Shown: positions 8,077 to 17,328, counted from the stretch's first letter. The stretch is DNA of 64,000 nt from Thioclava electrotropha (GCF_002085925.2 NZ_CP053562.1:2617501-2681500); one strand, 5' to 3'. Numbers and translations are program-made. Notes: generated by a model not told the origin, from the letters alone.

Positions 8077-9195
8077 TTATCCGCATTCGCTCCAGCGGGC
8101 GAGCGCCTCCGCCGCAGAGATCCGCCGCCCCTGCGCGCCCGCCTGCCCCGGCGTGGCCGAGAGGCGCGGCGCGGGGGCGGGCTGGGCGATGCCGTCGAGG
8201 TCGACATAAGCGCCGCGTTCGGCATTCTGCGGATGCGCAATGGCCTCAGCGATCGACAGCACCGGCGTCGCGCAGGCATCGCTGCCCGCGAAGACCTCGG
8301 CCCAGTCATCCCGGCTGCGAGTCGCGAAGCGGTCTGCAAAAGCATCCCGCAAGGCCGGCCAATTCGCACGGGCTTCACGCGCAGGCAAGTCCCGGGGCGC
8401 GAATCCTAGCCCCGCGATCAACGCCGCATAGAATTGCGGCTCAAGCGCCCCCACCGCCATATGCCCGCCGCAGGCACATTCGTAGACCGTGTAGAACGGC
8501 GCCGCCCCGTCGAGCAGATTCGCCTGCCGCCGATCCGCCCACGCCCCCTGCCCTGCCATCCCGGTGATCATTGCCATCAGATGCGCCACCCCGTCGGTGA
8601 TCGCGCAATCGACGACCTGCCCCCGCCCGGTCTCGCGCGCGCGCCACAGCGCCGCCAGCATCCCGAAGGCCAGATAAATTCCGCCACCGCCGAAATCGCC
8701 CAGAAGGTTGAGCGGGATCGCGGGCGCCTCACTGCCCATCGCGTGCAGCGCCCCGGTCAGAGACAGGTAATTGATGTCATGGCCCGCGGTTTGCGACAGC
8801 GGTCCTTCCTGCCCCCAGCCCGTCATCCTTCCATAGACCAGCGCCGGATGATCGGGGAAATCCTCGGGCCCCAGCCCCAGCCGCTCCATCACGCCCGGGC
8901 GCATGCCTTCGATCACCCCATCGGCGCGGGCGATCAGCGTGCGCACTGCCTCGCGCCCGGCGTCGGATTTGAGATCCAGTTCCACCACATCGCGGCCTCG
9001 GTCGAGCACGTCGACCTCCAGCCCCAGCACATGATTCTCGGCCCCGCCCGAGCCGGGCCGCGCGATGCGGATCACCTCGGCTCCGAAATCGGCCAGACAC
9101 ATCGCCGCAAACGGCGTCGGCCCCAGGCCGGAAATCTCGACAATGCGCAGCCCGCTGAGCGGTCCCGTCCGCTTGGCCCCCGTTCGTTTGGTCAT
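8077..9195 (-). CDS. Alpha-methylacyl-CoA racemase-like CoA-transferase family III protein
   Basis: A 372-residue CaiB/BaiF-fold protein of the alpha-methylacyl-CoA racemase branch, which epimerises 2-methyl-branched acyl-CoAs so that beta-oxidation can proceed. The racemase catalytic pair appears to be present: His139 in GHDINYLSLTGAL and Asp167 in NLLGDFGGGG, matching His126 and Asp156 of the Mycobacterium tuberculosis enzyme. The start ATG at 9193-9195 (MTKRTGAKRTG) has AAGGAGG 6 bases upstream; the longer frame reads through an intergenic repeat. It is a single-gene unit with its own terminator. A CoA-transferase role remains possible. Confidence 0.85.
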   Translation of the reverse strand: MTKRTGAKRTGPLSGLRIVEISGLGPTPFAAMCLADFGAEVIRIARPGSGGAENHVLGLEVDVLDRGRDVVELDLKSDAGREAVRTLIARADGVIEGMRPGVMERLGLGPEDFPDHPALVYGRMTGWGQEGPLSQTAGHDINYLSLTGALHAMGSEAPAIPLNLLGDFGGGGIYLAFGMLAALWRARETGRGQVVDCAITDGVAHLMAMITGMAGQGAWADRRQANLLDGAAPFYTVYECACGGHMAVGALEPQFYAALIAGLGFAPRDLPAREARANWPALRDAFADRFATRSRDDWAEVFAGSDACATPVLSIAEAIAHPQNAERGAYVDLDGIAQPAPAPRLSATPGQAGAQGRRISAAEALARWSECG

Positions 9196-9249
9196 GCGCC
9201 CCTCCTTATTGCCCCGCAAAGAGGGGCTCTGCCCCGCTGGCTCCGCCAG

Positions 9250-9330
9250 CCCCCGGGATATTTCTGCCAATCCGAAAGAGAATGCCCTCCCCTTCGGCTT
9301 GGATCAAATATCCCCGCCGGAGGCATCCGA
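9250..9330. repeat. CCCGGGATATTT-family repeat, paired arms
   Basis: CCCCCGGGATATTTCTGCCAA begins at about 9250. A variant inverted arm, CAAATATCCCCGCCGG followed by AGGCATCCG, is at 9305-9329. The second arm is the same variant seen at 11270-11294. It sits between uup and the racemase-like gene. Confidence 0.7.
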
Positions 9331-9350
9331 CCGAGCCGCGTTCGAAGGGT

Positions 9351-11180
9351 CTAGGCGTTCTGCGCCTTCTCTTCGAGTTCGAGCCATTCGACCTCGGCCG
9401 CGTCGAGGGCCGACTGGCGGTCGCTCAGCATCTCGGTGGCCTTGGCGAATTTCACGGGCTCGCGGGTGAAGAGATCGGGATCGGCTAGCAATTCGTTGAT
9501 CTTCGAGATCTCATGTTCGAGCTTTTCGATCACGCCGGGTAGCTCTTCCAGCCGATGTTTCTCGGTAAAGCTGAGGCCAGTTTTCTTCGGCGCAGCTTTC
9601 TGGGGCGCGGCGGGTTTCGCGTCTACCTTGGGGGCGTCCTTCTTCGGCGTGGGCTTGGCCTCCGGCGCGGCCTCGGCCTTCTGCGCCTGATAATCCGACC
9701 AGCCGCCCGCATAGACGGTGGCGCGCCCGTCGCCTTCCATCGCGATGGTCGTGCTGGCGACCCGGTCGATGAAATCGCGGTCGTGGCTGACCAACAGCAC
9801 CGTGCCGTCATATTCGCCCAGCAGATCCTGCAGCAGATCGAGCGTCTCCACGTCGAGATCGTTGGTCGGCTCGTCGAGAATCAGCAGGTTCGAGGGTTTG
9901 GCCATGATCCGCGCCAGCAAAAGCCGCGCGCGCTCGCCGCCCGAGAGCGCCCGGATCGGGCCGCGCGCCTGTTGCTCGTCGAAGAGGAAGTCCTTCAGGT
10001 AGCCCACGACATGTTTCGGGGTGCCGCGCACCATCACCTGATCGGAGCGCCCCTTCACCGCCATGTCCGGGTCGTTGACCAGCCCGTCCCACAGCGTCTG
10101 CTCGGGATTGAGCGTGGCCCGCGCCTGATCGAAGACGGCGATCTCGAGATTCGTGCCCAGCTTCACCGCGCCCTCATCGGGTGCGACCTCGCCGGTCAGC
10201 ATCTTCAGAAGCGTGGTCTTGCCGACACCGTTGGGACCGACGAAAGCCACGCGGTCCCCGCGCAGCACCCGCAGGTCGAAATCCTTCACGATCTGCTTGT
10301 CGCCATAGCGCTTGGACAGGCCCGTGGCCTCGATCACGCGCTTACCCGACTGCTGCCCCGAGTCGAGCTCCATCGCCGCGACGCCCTGCCGCTTGATCTG
10401 ACCCGCGCGTTCGGCGCGCAGCGCCTGCAATGCGCGCACCCGGCCCTGATTGCGCTTGCGCCGGGCCGAGATGCCTTCGACCGCCCAACGCGCCTCGGCC
10501 TTGATCTTGCGATTGAGCTTGTGACGGGCGTCGTCTTCCTCCGCCCAAGCCTTTTCGCGCCATTCCTCGAAGGTCTCGAAGCCCTCTTCATTGCGGCGCA
10601 CTTCGCCGCGGTCGATCCAGAGCGTGGCCCGGGTCAACGCGCGCAGGAAGGCGCGGTCGTGCGAGATCAGCACGAAGGCCTTGCGGGTCTCCTTCAACTG
10701 GTTTTCCAGCCAGGCAATCGCCTCGATATCGAGATGGTTCGTCGGCTCGTCGAGCAGCATCAGCTCCGGCCCCTCGGCCAGAAGCTTTGCCAGCGCCGCG
10801 CGCCGCCGCTCGCCGCCCGAGGCGGTCTCGACCGGGGTCTCGGGTTTGAACTTCAGCCCCTCGGCGACCATCTCGACCTTATAGGCCTCGGCGGGGTCCA
10901 GCTCGGAGGCGGCAAAATCGCCCAAGGTCGCGAAGCCCGACAGATCGGGCTCCTGCTCCATATAGCCCACCGAAATGCCCGGCGGCACGACTCGCGTGCC
11001 CGAATCCGGCTCTATCAGCCCGGCCATCACCTTCATCAAGGTCGATTTGCCCGAGCCGTTGCGGCCCACCAGCGCGACTCGGTCGCCTTGCTGAACGGTG
11101 AGGGAGAGCCCTTCGAAAACGGGATTGCCGCCGAAGGTGAGCGAGATGTCGGAAAGCTGTAAAAGCGGTGCACGTGCCAT
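9351..11180 (-). CDS. uup: ABC-F family ATPase Uup
   Basis: A 609-residue soluble protein with two ABC ATPase domains and no membrane segments. Walker A motifs are GRNGSGKST (about 39-47) and GPNGVGKTT (about 315-323); signature motifs are SGGERRRAALAK and SGGERARLLLAR; Walker B motifs end in DEPTNHLD and DEPTNDLD. The final 70 residues form a Lys/Glu-rich coiled coil (KKTGLSFTEKHRLEELP), the mark of the Uup subgroup rather than EttA. Family members act on ribosomes, and Uup has been linked to transposon precise excision and ribosome rescue. It appears to be a separate minus-strand unit downstream of olsB. Confidence 0.92.
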   Translation of the reverse strand: MARAPLLQLSDISLTFGGNPVFEGLSLTVQQGDRVALVGRNGSGKSTLMKVMAGLIEPDSGTRVVPPGISVGYMEQEPDLSGFATLGDFAASELDPAEAYKVEMVAEGLKFKPETPVETASGGERRRAALAKLLAEGPELMLLDEPTNHLDIEAIAWLENQLKETRKAFVLISHDRAFLRALTRATLWIDRGEVRRNEEGFETFEEWREKAWAEEDDARHKLNRKIKAEARWAVEGISARRKRNQGRVRALQALRAERAGQIKRQGVAAMELDSGQQSGKRVIEATGLSKRYGDKQIVKDFDLRVLRGDRVAFVGPNGVGKTTLLKMLTGEVAPDEGAVKLGTNLEIAVFDQARATLNPEQTLWDGLVNDPDMAVKGRSDQVMVRGTPKHVVGYLKDFLFDEQQARGPIRALSGGERARLLLARIMAKPSNLLILDEPTNDLDVETLDLLQDLLGEYDGTVLLVSHDRDFIDRVASTTIAMEGDGRATVYAGGWSDYQAQKAEAAPEAKPTPKKDAPKVDAKPAAPQKAAPKKTGLSFTEKHRLEELPGVIEKLEHEISKINELLADPDLFTREPVKFAKATEMLSDRQSALDAAEVEWLELEEKAQNA

Positions 11181-11267
11181 GCTCGCGAGCTAAGCGGGCC
11201 TTGGCGAAAGGTCAATGGGCCACAAGCGACCCAGCCCCTTTGCGCGCCCGCGCCCCCTTCCCCTTGG

Positions 11268-11294
11268 AACAAATATCCCCGCCGGAGGCATCCG
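11268..11294. repeat. Variant repeat arm (AAATATCCCCGCCGG)
   Basis: AAATATCCCCGCCGGAGGCA, followed by TCCG, copies the variant arm at 9306-9329 almost base for base. It lies between uup and the OlsB-like gene. Confidence 0.6.
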
Positions 11295-11321
11295 CCCTCT
11301 CAAGCCTCACAGCCATCCGAC

Positions 11322-12038
11322 TTATAACGCCAGCGCCCGCAAGCTGCGCCGCCGCGCCTCGGGGATTGCGGCAATCTCCAGCGCGGTGAAGACGTGACAG
11401 GTGTCGAGGTCGCGGTCGATCACCGCGTGATCCGACACCCAGCCCCCCATGCCGAGATAGCTGCGCAACAGCGGCGGCAGCGCGCTGACATCGCCGGCCT
11501 CCCCTGCGAGCGCGGCGGGATAGTCCACGCGTTCGGGGGCTTTGGGGCGCGGGCGCAAGGTAGCGGGGCCAAGCGCGCGGGATGCGAGATGGGCAAGACC
11601 CGCGCGATGCGCCTGCCAGTCACTGCCCGTGAAAGAGGAGCATCCGATCAGAAGCGCGGCGCCACTCTTCTCCGCGATCCGGGTGATCGCGGCCCAACCC
11701 AGACGCAGCACGTCCGGGTCGCGCAGCGCCGGACGGGTGCAGAAGCGGCCTAGCTCGAGGATAGGCCCTGCCCATTGGGCGAGCGGCGCAAGATCGTAAA
11801 ACTGTGCGCAATAGCCCTCGGGCAGCGCCGCCCCGCTTTCCAGCAGCAGAAGCCGCGCGGCGGCGGCGGGTCCGTGATCGTCGCAAATCAGGATGTGGCG
11901 GCAAAGCGGGTCGAAGCGGTCTGCATCGGAAGCCCCGGCCCGAAACGCATCGGCGCGCAGGCGCAGCGCCGCCTCGCGCTCATCCGGACTTTGGGCCTCG
12001 CGGACCTGATAGGCGCCTTTTGCGAAACTCAGGGACAT
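11322..12038 (-). CDS. olsB: Ornithine-acyl[ACP] N-acyltransferase, OlsB-like
   Basis: A 238-residue GNAT-fold protein of the OlsB family, which transfers a 3-hydroxyacyl chain from ACP to the alpha-amino group of ornithine, giving lyso-ornithine lipid. Family marks are the block ILELGRFCTRPALRDPDVL (about 92-110) and GCSSFTGSDW (about 130-139), the positions where acyltransferases of this group keep Glu/Arg and a Gly-Cys-Ser stretch. The second enzyme, OlsA, is not adjacent: downstream lies uup and upstream bamE. Ornithine lipids are phosphate-free membrane lipids common in Rhodobacterales. RBS GCGAGG lies ahead of ATG 12036-12038. Confidence 0.82.
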   Translation of the reverse strand: MSLSFAKGAYQVREAQSPDEREAALRLRADAFRAGASDADRFDPLCRHILICDDHGPAAAARLLLLESGAALPEGYCAQFYDLAPLAQWAGPILELGRFCTRPALRDPDVLRLGWAAITRIAEKSGAALLIGCSSFTGSDWQAHRAGLAHLASRALGPATLRPRPKAPERVDYPAALAGEAGDVSALPPLLRSYLGMGGWVSDHAVIDRDLDTCHVFTALEIAAIPEARRRSLRALAL

Positions 12039-12058
12039 ACGACCTCGCGGGTCATGGC

Positions 12059-12079
12059 GGCGGCCGGCTACCGGCCGCC
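12059..12079 (-). terminator. GC-rich hairpin between bamE and olsB
   Basis: GGCGGCCGG and CCGGCCGCC form a perfect 9-bp stem with a 3-base loop between the bamE stop and the olsB start on the minus strand. No T run follows, so it may slow or partly terminate transcription rather than end it. Confidence 0.4.
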
Positions 12080-12088
12080 TCGCCGCGA

Positions 12089-12541
12089 TCAGTTGTCGCC
12101 GAGAACCTGGCCTGCATTGATACGACCGATCGAGCCCATCAGCTGACGCAGGAAGCCGATGCCCTTGACCTTGCTCTCGGTCACGCGGCGCGACAGCGTC
12201 ACGACCTGACCTTTTTCAAGCCCGAAGCGTTCGACATTGGTAACGACGCCATTGTCGTTGAACGACACGGCGACGACTTCCCGGCTGATTTCCTCAGGGG
12301 CGTGCCAGGTCACGGTTTTCCAGCGCGAACCAACGTAATACCAGCCCGAGCCTTCCAGAAGCCCGGTCGAACTGGGACGCCCGATCGCGGCGGCGACATC
12401 ATCACGCGTGCTCTTGCCGACCTCGATCTGAGCGAGGTCTTGGTCAATCGGCACATAGCCGTGGTTACGGTAAATCGGAGAGCAGGCGCCCGCGAAAAGC
12501 ACCACGCCGAACGCGATAAACAGCATGGCCTTGCGCATCAT
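12089..12541 (-). CDS. bamE: Outer-membrane protein assembly factor BamE (SmpA/OmlA lipoprotein)
   Basis: A 150-residue lipoprotein. A lipoprotein signal peptide ends in the lipobox LFAGAC, with the modified cysteine near residue 20. The SmpA/OmlA domain follows (IEVGKSTRDDVAAAIGRPSST, then SGWYYVGSR), the usual BamE pattern. BamE is a periplasm-facing, outer-membrane-anchored accessory of the BAM complex that inserts beta-barrel proteins. The ATG at 12539-12541 was chosen because AGGTGGGGA lies at a suitable distance; an in-frame TTG seven codons earlier is less likely. It is divergent from the DUF177/rpmF unit. Confidence 0.9.
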   Translation of the reverse strand: MMRKAMLFIAFGVVLFAGACSPIYRNHGYVPIDQDLAQIEVGKSTRDDVAAAIGRPSSTGLLEGSGWYYVGSRWKTVTWHAPEEISREVVAVSFNDNGVVTNVERFGLEKGQVVTLSRRVTESKVKGIGFLRQLMGSIGRINAGQVLGDN

Positions 12542-12711
12542 AGAACCGATCCCCACCTGCAACCCCCTATTGCCTCTGACACTTCGGGCTTTTAGTGACG
12601 CTTACATCATGACTGCGCCGCCCTCAAGCGCTAGAGCGCGCCGATTGGGCACTCGGGCGCATGCAAAGGGTCGCAGGACAACACCGAGCGACCCAAAACA
12701 AGGAGCCGGAC

Positions 12712-13302
12712 ATGACACAGACCCCCGTCGATCCCGACCTGCCCGCCGCCCCCGAGACGATCTGGAGCGAGCCCATGCGGCTGGCCGATCTGCCCAGCCG
12801 CAAACCCACGCGCTTCGACATCGAAGCCAAGGGAGAGCGGCTCAAGGCGATTGCAGACTGGGCAGATATTCGCGACGTCGAGGCGCTGCGCCTCAAGGGC
12901 GAGCTTGCGCCGAAGGGACGCTCGGACTGGGAATTGCGCGCGACCCTCGAGGCCCGCGTGGTTCAGGATTGTGTGATTACCCTCGCCCCGGTCACGACCG
13001 ATATTCGCGAAGAGGTGGTGCGGCGTTATCTCGCCGATATGGAAATGCCGACCTCCGAAGAGGTCGAGATGCCCGAGGATGACACCGCCGAACCGCTGCC
13101 CACGACGGTGAATCTCGGCGTGGTCGCGCTCGAGGCGATGGAACTGGCCCTGCCGCTTTATCCGCGTGCAGCAGACGCGGAGCTGGAAGGCGCGCAGGTG
13201 ACCGAGCCGGGCGCCGAGCCGCTCAGCGACGAACAGATGAAGCCATTTGCCAATCTGCGCGACTTGCTTGCCAAGGGCGAAAACGGTAAGGGCGACGCAT
13301 AG
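12712..13302 (+). CDS. DUF177 (YceD-like) protein
   Basis: A 196-residue acidic protein of the DUF177/YceD family, which is nearly always encoded just before rpmF and has been linked to 23S rRNA or 50S maturation in bacteria and plastids. Recognisable family features are the CVITLAPV turn near residue 86 (the conserved Cys region) and the acidic C-terminal part. The start ATG at 12712 follows AAGGAG (12700-12705); the frame can be opened 17 codons earlier but without a ribosome site. It is followed by a 216-base gap with a probable promoter for rpmF-plsX-fabH. Confidence 0.85.
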   Translation: MTQTPVDPDLPAAPETIWSEPMRLADLPSRKPTRFDIEAKGERLKAIADWADIRDVEALRLKGELAPKGRSDWELRATLEARVVQDCVITLAPVTTDIREEVVRRYLADMEMPTSEEVEMPEDDTAEPLPTTVNLGVVALEAMELALPLYPRAADAELEGAQVTEPGAEPLSDEQMKPFANLRDLLAKGENGKGDA

Positions 13303-13359
13303 TGGCAGACGCGGTTTCGCACCGCCCGAAACCGCTTGAAAAATGGCCGGAAAAAAGGC

Positions 13360-13387
13360 TTGCACGGAAAAAGAATCCGAGTATGTT
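13360..13387 (+). promoter_or_regulatory. Probable sigma-70 promoter for rpmF-plsX-fabH
   Basis: TTGCAC (13360-13365) and TATGTT (13382-13387) are separated by 16 bases in the longest non-coding stretch of this operon. The transcript would have a leader of about 125 bases before rpmF. Confidence 0.4.
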
Positions 13388-13518
13388 CCCGGCCTCATTC
13401 GACGTTTGGCTTCGCACCCCGAGAGACGCTTTCGGCCAAGTGACGAAACCACAAGGAAAATCAGGGCTGTAACGCCGCAAACACGGGCTACTGGCCCCCG
13501 AAACCCCGAGGTTGAGAC

Positions 13519-13725
13519 ATGGCTGTCCCTCAGAATAAAGTCACGCGTTCGCGCCGTAACATGCGCCGCGCCCACGACTCGCTTACCGCTGGCAACCCGG
13601 CGGAATGCCCCAGCTGCGGCGAACTCAAGCGCCCGCACCACGTCTGCCCGTCCTGCGGTCACTACGCCGACCGTGAGGTCGTCGCTCTGACCGAAGAGGT
13701 CGATCTGGACGACGACGCGGCGTAA
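13519..13725 (+). CDS. rpmF: 50S ribosomal protein L32
   Basis: A 68-residue bL32 starting [20 protein letters not shown]. The four-cysteine zinc ribbon is intact (CPSCGEL near residue 30 and CPSCGHY near 43). An acidic tail, [10 protein letters not shown], ends the protein. RBS GAGG lies ahead of the ATG. The order DUF177-rpmF-plsX-fabH is the conserved lipid/ribosome cluster, linking ribosome synthesis to fatty-acid initiation. Confidence 0.97.
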   Translation: MAVPQNKVTRSRRNMRRAHDSLTAGNPAECPSCGELKRPHHVCPSCGHYADREVVALTEEVDLDDDAA

Positions 13726-13749
13726 GCCCGTCGACCCGCGCCGCACGTC

Positions 13750-14925
13750 ATGCAAGATACGCAGGACCAGCCGCAGTCGGGATCGCAGATGAAGGCCGCA
13801 GAAATGCGAGCCGCCCAGAAGGGCAAAGCGCCGGCGAATGCCGGCGCTGTCGTTCTGTCCGTCGACGCGATGGGCGGCGATCTTGGCCCCGAGGCCACGA
13901 TTGCCGGCGTCGCGAAGGCGCATCGCGCTCACCCCGATCTGCATTTCATCATCCACGGCCCGCGCGCGCAGCTCGAACCGCTGATCGCCAAGCACGATCT
14001 TGGCGACTGTGTCGATCTGCGTCATGCCGAGCGAACCGTCACGATGGAGGACAAGCCCGCGCAGGTTCTGCGCAACGGGCAGGACACCTCCATGTGGTCG
14101 GCCATCGAATCGGTGCGCGACAAGGAGGCCGATGTCGCGGTTTCCTGCGGGAATACCGGGGCGCTGATGCTGATCTCGATGATGCGGCTGCGCAAAATGC
14201 CGGGCGTGAACCGTCCGGCCATCGCCTCCTTCTGGCCCTCCCGCGGGCCTGCGGGCTGGAACGTCATGCTCGATATGGGCGCCGATGTGAAAGCCGATGC
14301 GGAGGATCTTCTGACTTACGCCCTGATGGGCACCTCCTATGCGCGCAATGCGCTGGGGCTGGAGCGTCCGCGCATCGGGCTGCTGAATATCGGCACCGAA
14401 GAGCACAAGGGCCGCCCCGAGCTGCGAGAAGCCTATGAGCTTATCAGCAACGCGCAAGAGGCTGGGCAGTTCGACTTCGCGGGATTCGTCGAAGGCAACG
14501 AGCTGGCCGGCGCACGCGCCGACGTGATCGTGACCGACGGCTTCACCGGCAATGTCGCACTGAAAACCGGCGAGGGCACCGCGAAATTCGTGGCCGAACT
14601 CCTGCGCGAGGCGCTGACCTCTTCGGTGATGTCAAAGCTGGGCGCCCTCTTCGCGATGGGCGCGCTCAAGCGCCTGCGTCACAAGACCGATCCGCGCCGC
14701 GCCAATGGCGGCGTCTTCCTCGGCCTCAACGGTACGGTCGTGAAATCGCACGGCTCGGCGGATGCCACCAGCTTCGCCGCCGCGATCGAACTGGCCGCCC
14801 GTCTGGCACGCTCGGGCTTCGGCGCGAAGCTTGCCGCACGGGTTGCCACCACCCTTCCCTCGGGGCAGGATGAGACCAAATCCGGCGCGCCATCTGCCGC
14901 CGAGAAAAGCGAGAGCAGCCAATGA
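13750..14925 (+). CDS. plsX: Phosphate acyltransferase PlsX
   Basis: A 391-residue PlsX, which converts acyl-ACP and phosphate to acyl-phosphate, the donor for PlsY in phospholipid synthesis. Conserved blocks are VLSVDAMGGDLGP (about 35-47), SCGNTGALM (about 132-140), NIGTEEHKGR and VTDGFTGNVALK. The N-terminal 30 residues before the core are a variable, charged extension; an internal start at MKAAEMR or later cannot be excluded. It overlaps fabH by 4 bases (ATGA), so the two are translationally coupled. Confidence 0.95.
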   Translation: MQDTQDQPQSGSQMKAAEMRAAQKGKAPANAGAVVLSVDAMGGDLGPEATIAGVAKAHRAHPDLHFIIHGPRAQLEPLIAKHDLGDCVDLRHAERTVTMEDKPAQVLRNGQDTSMWSAIESVRDKEADVAVSCGNTGALMLISMMRLRKMPGVNRPAIASFWPSRGPAGWNVMLDMGADVKADAEDLLTYALMGTSYARNALGLERPRIGLLNIGTEEHKGRPELREAYELISNAQEAGQFDFAGFVEGNELAGARADVIVTDGFTGNVALKTGEGTAKFVAELLREALTSSVMSKLGALFAMGALKRLRHKTDPRRANGGVFLGLNGTVVKSHGSADATSFAAAIELAARLARSGFGAKLAARVATTLPSGQDETKSGAPSAAEKSESSQ

Positions 14926-15896
14926 CGATCAGATCCGTGGTGCGCGGCGTAGGCCATTACCTGCCCGAGCGCGTTGTCGAGAACGCCGAGTTCGAGAAAA
15001 CGCTCGATACCACGGATGAATGGATTCGCGGGCGTACCGGGATCGAGCGCCGTCATATCGCCGCCGAAGGGGAATACACCTCTGATCTCGCGATCAAGGC
15101 CGCGAAGGCCGCGCTCGAAGACGCGAATATGAGCGTCGACCAGATCGACGCGATCGTCGTCGCGACCTCGACGCCCGACAGCACCTTCCCCTCCGTCGCC
15201 ACGATGGTTCAGGCGGGCTTGGGCTCGACCACGGGCTTTGCCTATGACGTGCAGGCCGTCTGCGCAGGCTTCATCTTCGCGCTGACGAATGCGAACGGGC
15301 TGATCCTTTCCGGGCAGGCCGAGCGGGTGCTGGTCATCGGCGCCGAGACCTTCTCGCGGATCATGGACTGGACCGACCGGGGCACCTGCGTGCTCTTCGG
15401 CGACGGCGCAGGCGCGCTGGTCCTCGAGGCCGCCGAAGGCACCGGCACGGCGAATGATCGCGGCATCCTGTCGTCGGATCTGCATTCCGACGGGCGCTAC
15501 AAGGATCTGCTCTATGTCGACGGTGGCGTGTCCACCACCGGCACGGCGGGCCATCTGCGCATGCAGGGCAATGCGGTCTTCAAACACGCCGTCACCAAGC
15601 TGGCCGAAACCGCGCATAAGGCGCTCGATAAAGCCGGGCTGACAGGCGAAAACGTAGACTGGATCGTGCCGCATCAGGCGAACCTGCGCATCATCTCGGC
15701 CACGGCCGAGCGGATGCAACTGCCGATGGACCGCGTGATCGTCACGGTTCAGGACCACGGCAACACCTCCGCGGCCTCGATCCCGCTGGCCCTCTCGGTC
15801 GGCAAGCAACGCGGCCAGATCAAGGAAGGCCAGGTGCTGGTCACCGAGGCGATCGGCGGCGGTCTGGCATGGGGTTCGGTCGTCCTGCGCTGGTAA
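14922..15896 (+). CDS. fabH: 3-oxoacyl-[ACP] synthase III (KAS III)
   Basis: A 324-residue FabH, which condenses acetyl-CoA with malonyl-ACP to begin fatty-acid synthesis. The catalytic triad is visible: Cys114 in DVQAVCAGF, His near 251 in IVPHQANLRI, and Asn near 281 in DHGNTSAAS. Length and order match the family. The start overlaps the plsX stop. A 145-base gap with a possible weak promoter separates it from ihfA. Confidence 0.97.
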   Translation: MTIRSVVRGVGHYLPERVVENAEFEKTLDTTDEWIRGRTGIERRHIAAEGEYTSDLAIKAAKAALEDANMSVDQIDAIVVATSTPDSTFPSVATMVQAGLGSTTGFAYDVQAVCAGFIFALTNANGLILSGQAERVLVIGAETFSRIMDWTDRGTCVLFGDGAGALVLEAAEGTGTANDRGILSSDLHSDGRYKDLLYVDGGVSTTGTAGHLRMQGNAVFKHAVTKLAETAHKALDKAGLTGENVDWIVPHQANLRIISATAERMQLPMDRVIVTVQDHGNTSAASIPLALSVGKQRGQIKEGQVLVTEAIGGGLAWGSVVLRW

Positions 15897-16041
15897 GCGC
15901 GGCCTCTCTGCATTCGTTTTACGCGTTTCCCGCGCAAACGCGCGTGAGCCCGCGCATCAATCCCGTCCGCCAAGTGCTTGATATTGACTCGGGAATTACG
16001 GTCGGTCACTGTTAGCCAAACTCTTTATCCGGGGGGATAGG

Positions 16042-16341
16042 ATGTCGAAGACCCTGACGCGCATGGATCTGAGCGAAGCGGTGTTCCGCGAAGTCGGATT
16101 GTCGCGCAATGAATCGGCGCAGCTCGTCGAAAGCGTGCTGCAGCATATGTCCGACGCCCTCGTGGAGGGGGAGACGGTCAAGATCAGCTCGTTCGGCACC
16201 TTCTCGGTGCGCGAGAAAGCCAAGCGCATGGGCCGCAATCCCAAGACCGGCGAAGAGGTTCCGATCTCGCCGCGTCGCGTGCTGTCCTTCCGTCCCTCGC
16301 ATCTGATGAAGGACCGCGTGGCGGCGGGCAACTCGAAGTAA
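16042..16341 (+). CDS. ihfA: Integration host factor subunit alpha
   Basis: A 99-residue DNA-bending protein of the HU/IHF family. It has the alpha-subunit type start ([22 protein letters not shown]) and the beta-arm segment [12 protein letters not shown] with the intercalating proline. IHF-alpha pairs with IHF-beta (not in the window) to bend DNA in replication, recombination and transcription. The ATG follows GGGGGGATAGG. The next gene, a MerR regulator 27 bases downstream, commonly accompanies ihfA in this order. Confidence 0.95.
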   Translation: MSKTLTRMDLSEAVFREVGLSRNESAQLVESVLQHMSDALVEGETVKISSFGTFSVREKAKRMGRNPKTGEEVPISPRRVLSFRPSHLMKDRVAAGNSK

Positions 16342-16368
16342 CCCGATAACAAATGACAGGTCCTACCG

Positions 16369-17328
16369 ATGGGTAAATCCGCCGACGCGTTTCGGACGAT
16401 CTCTGAGGTTTCAGACCTTCTCGACACGCCGACCCATGTTCTTCGGTTCTGGGAGAGCAAGTTCACGCAAGTGAAACCGGTCAAGCGTGCAGGCGGGCGG
16501 CGGTATTACCGGCCTGCCGATGTGGCGCTTCTGGGCGGCATCAAGCATCTGCTGCATGAAGAAGGCATGACCATCCGCGGCGTGCAGAAACTGCTGCGCG
16601 AGGAAGGCATCCGCGAAGTGGCAGCACGTGGCGAGGTCAGCGTCGAGGACGAGCGCGAGGTCGATGAGGCCACGCAGAGCGCCCCGGAGCCGATTGCCCC
16701 GGTTGCCGCGCCTCAGCACAGCCCGGCCCCGCAAGAGGCGCCTCAGGCGCAGGACACGACCCCGAGCGAGCCCGAGTCGACCGAGGCAGCGTCGGAAGAA
16801 ATCGCGCCGCAGGAGGAAGCCCCGCAGGAGGCGGCCTCTCTCGAGGACAGCGCGCAAAATACAGCTGAACACGAGTCCCAGACCGAGGCGCTTCCTGAGC
16901 GCCCCGAGGAACTGCTCGATCTCAGCCCCGCCGAGGACGCCCCCATCGAGGCCCATCAGGGCGGCTCGGTGACACCCTTCCCTGCCCCCTCGCAGCCTTC
17001 CTTCTTCGAAGAGCCGGAGAGCGCCTCCAGCGAATCCCCGGAAGAAGACGCGTGGGATGAAGACGCAGAGGCCCCGATGGCGCTCGATGTCGAACCCGAG
17101 CCGGAGCCGATGGCCCCTGTCGTGGCCATGACCATCGACCGTGGTCCGCAGGAACGCGCCGCAAAAATCGCTGCACGGGCCGATCTCGCACGGCTGTTAC
17201 ATGGGCTGCGTACGCTCGATCCGGCGCGGCTCAGCCCCGCCGATCGGGGCGATCTGCGCATGTTGCGCCTGCGTGCGCAGGCCCTTCAGGTGCGGCTCGG
17301 ACAACATGGCTCCGCGCAGGCGGAATGA
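16369..17328 (+). CDS. MerR-family transcriptional regulator with long acidic middle region
   Basis: A 319-residue protein. Residues 8-78 are a MerR winged helix ([20 protein letters not shown], then [20 protein letters not shown]). From about 95 to 260 the chain is low-complexity, rich in Glu, Pro, Ala and Ser, with no predicted fold. A short helical, Arg/Leu-rich C-terminal segment (about 265-312) may dimerise. No metal-binding cysteines are seen, so this is not a metal sensor. The target is unknown; its place directly after ihfA is conserved in related genomes. Confidence 0.88.
   Translation: MGKSADAFRTISEVSDLLDTPTHVLRFWESKFTQVKPVKRAGGRRYYRPADVALLGGIKHLLHEEGMTIRGVQKLLREEGIREVAARGEVSVEDEREVDEATQSAPEPIAPVAAPQHSPAPQEAPQAQDTTPSEPESTEAASEEIAPQEEAPQEAASLEDSAQNTAEHESQTEALPERPEELLDLSPAEDAPIEAHQGGSVTPFPAPSQPSFFEEPESASSESPEEDAWDEDAEAPMALDVEPEPEPMAPVVAMTIDRGPQERAAKIAARADLARLLHGLRTLDPARLSPADRGDLRMLRLRAQALQVRLGQHGSAQAE

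Noticed and set aside
13741..13790. Frameshift or second start in plsX
   Set aside because: The N-terminal extension before the PlsX core is variable but in frame, and there is no sign of a broken domain.
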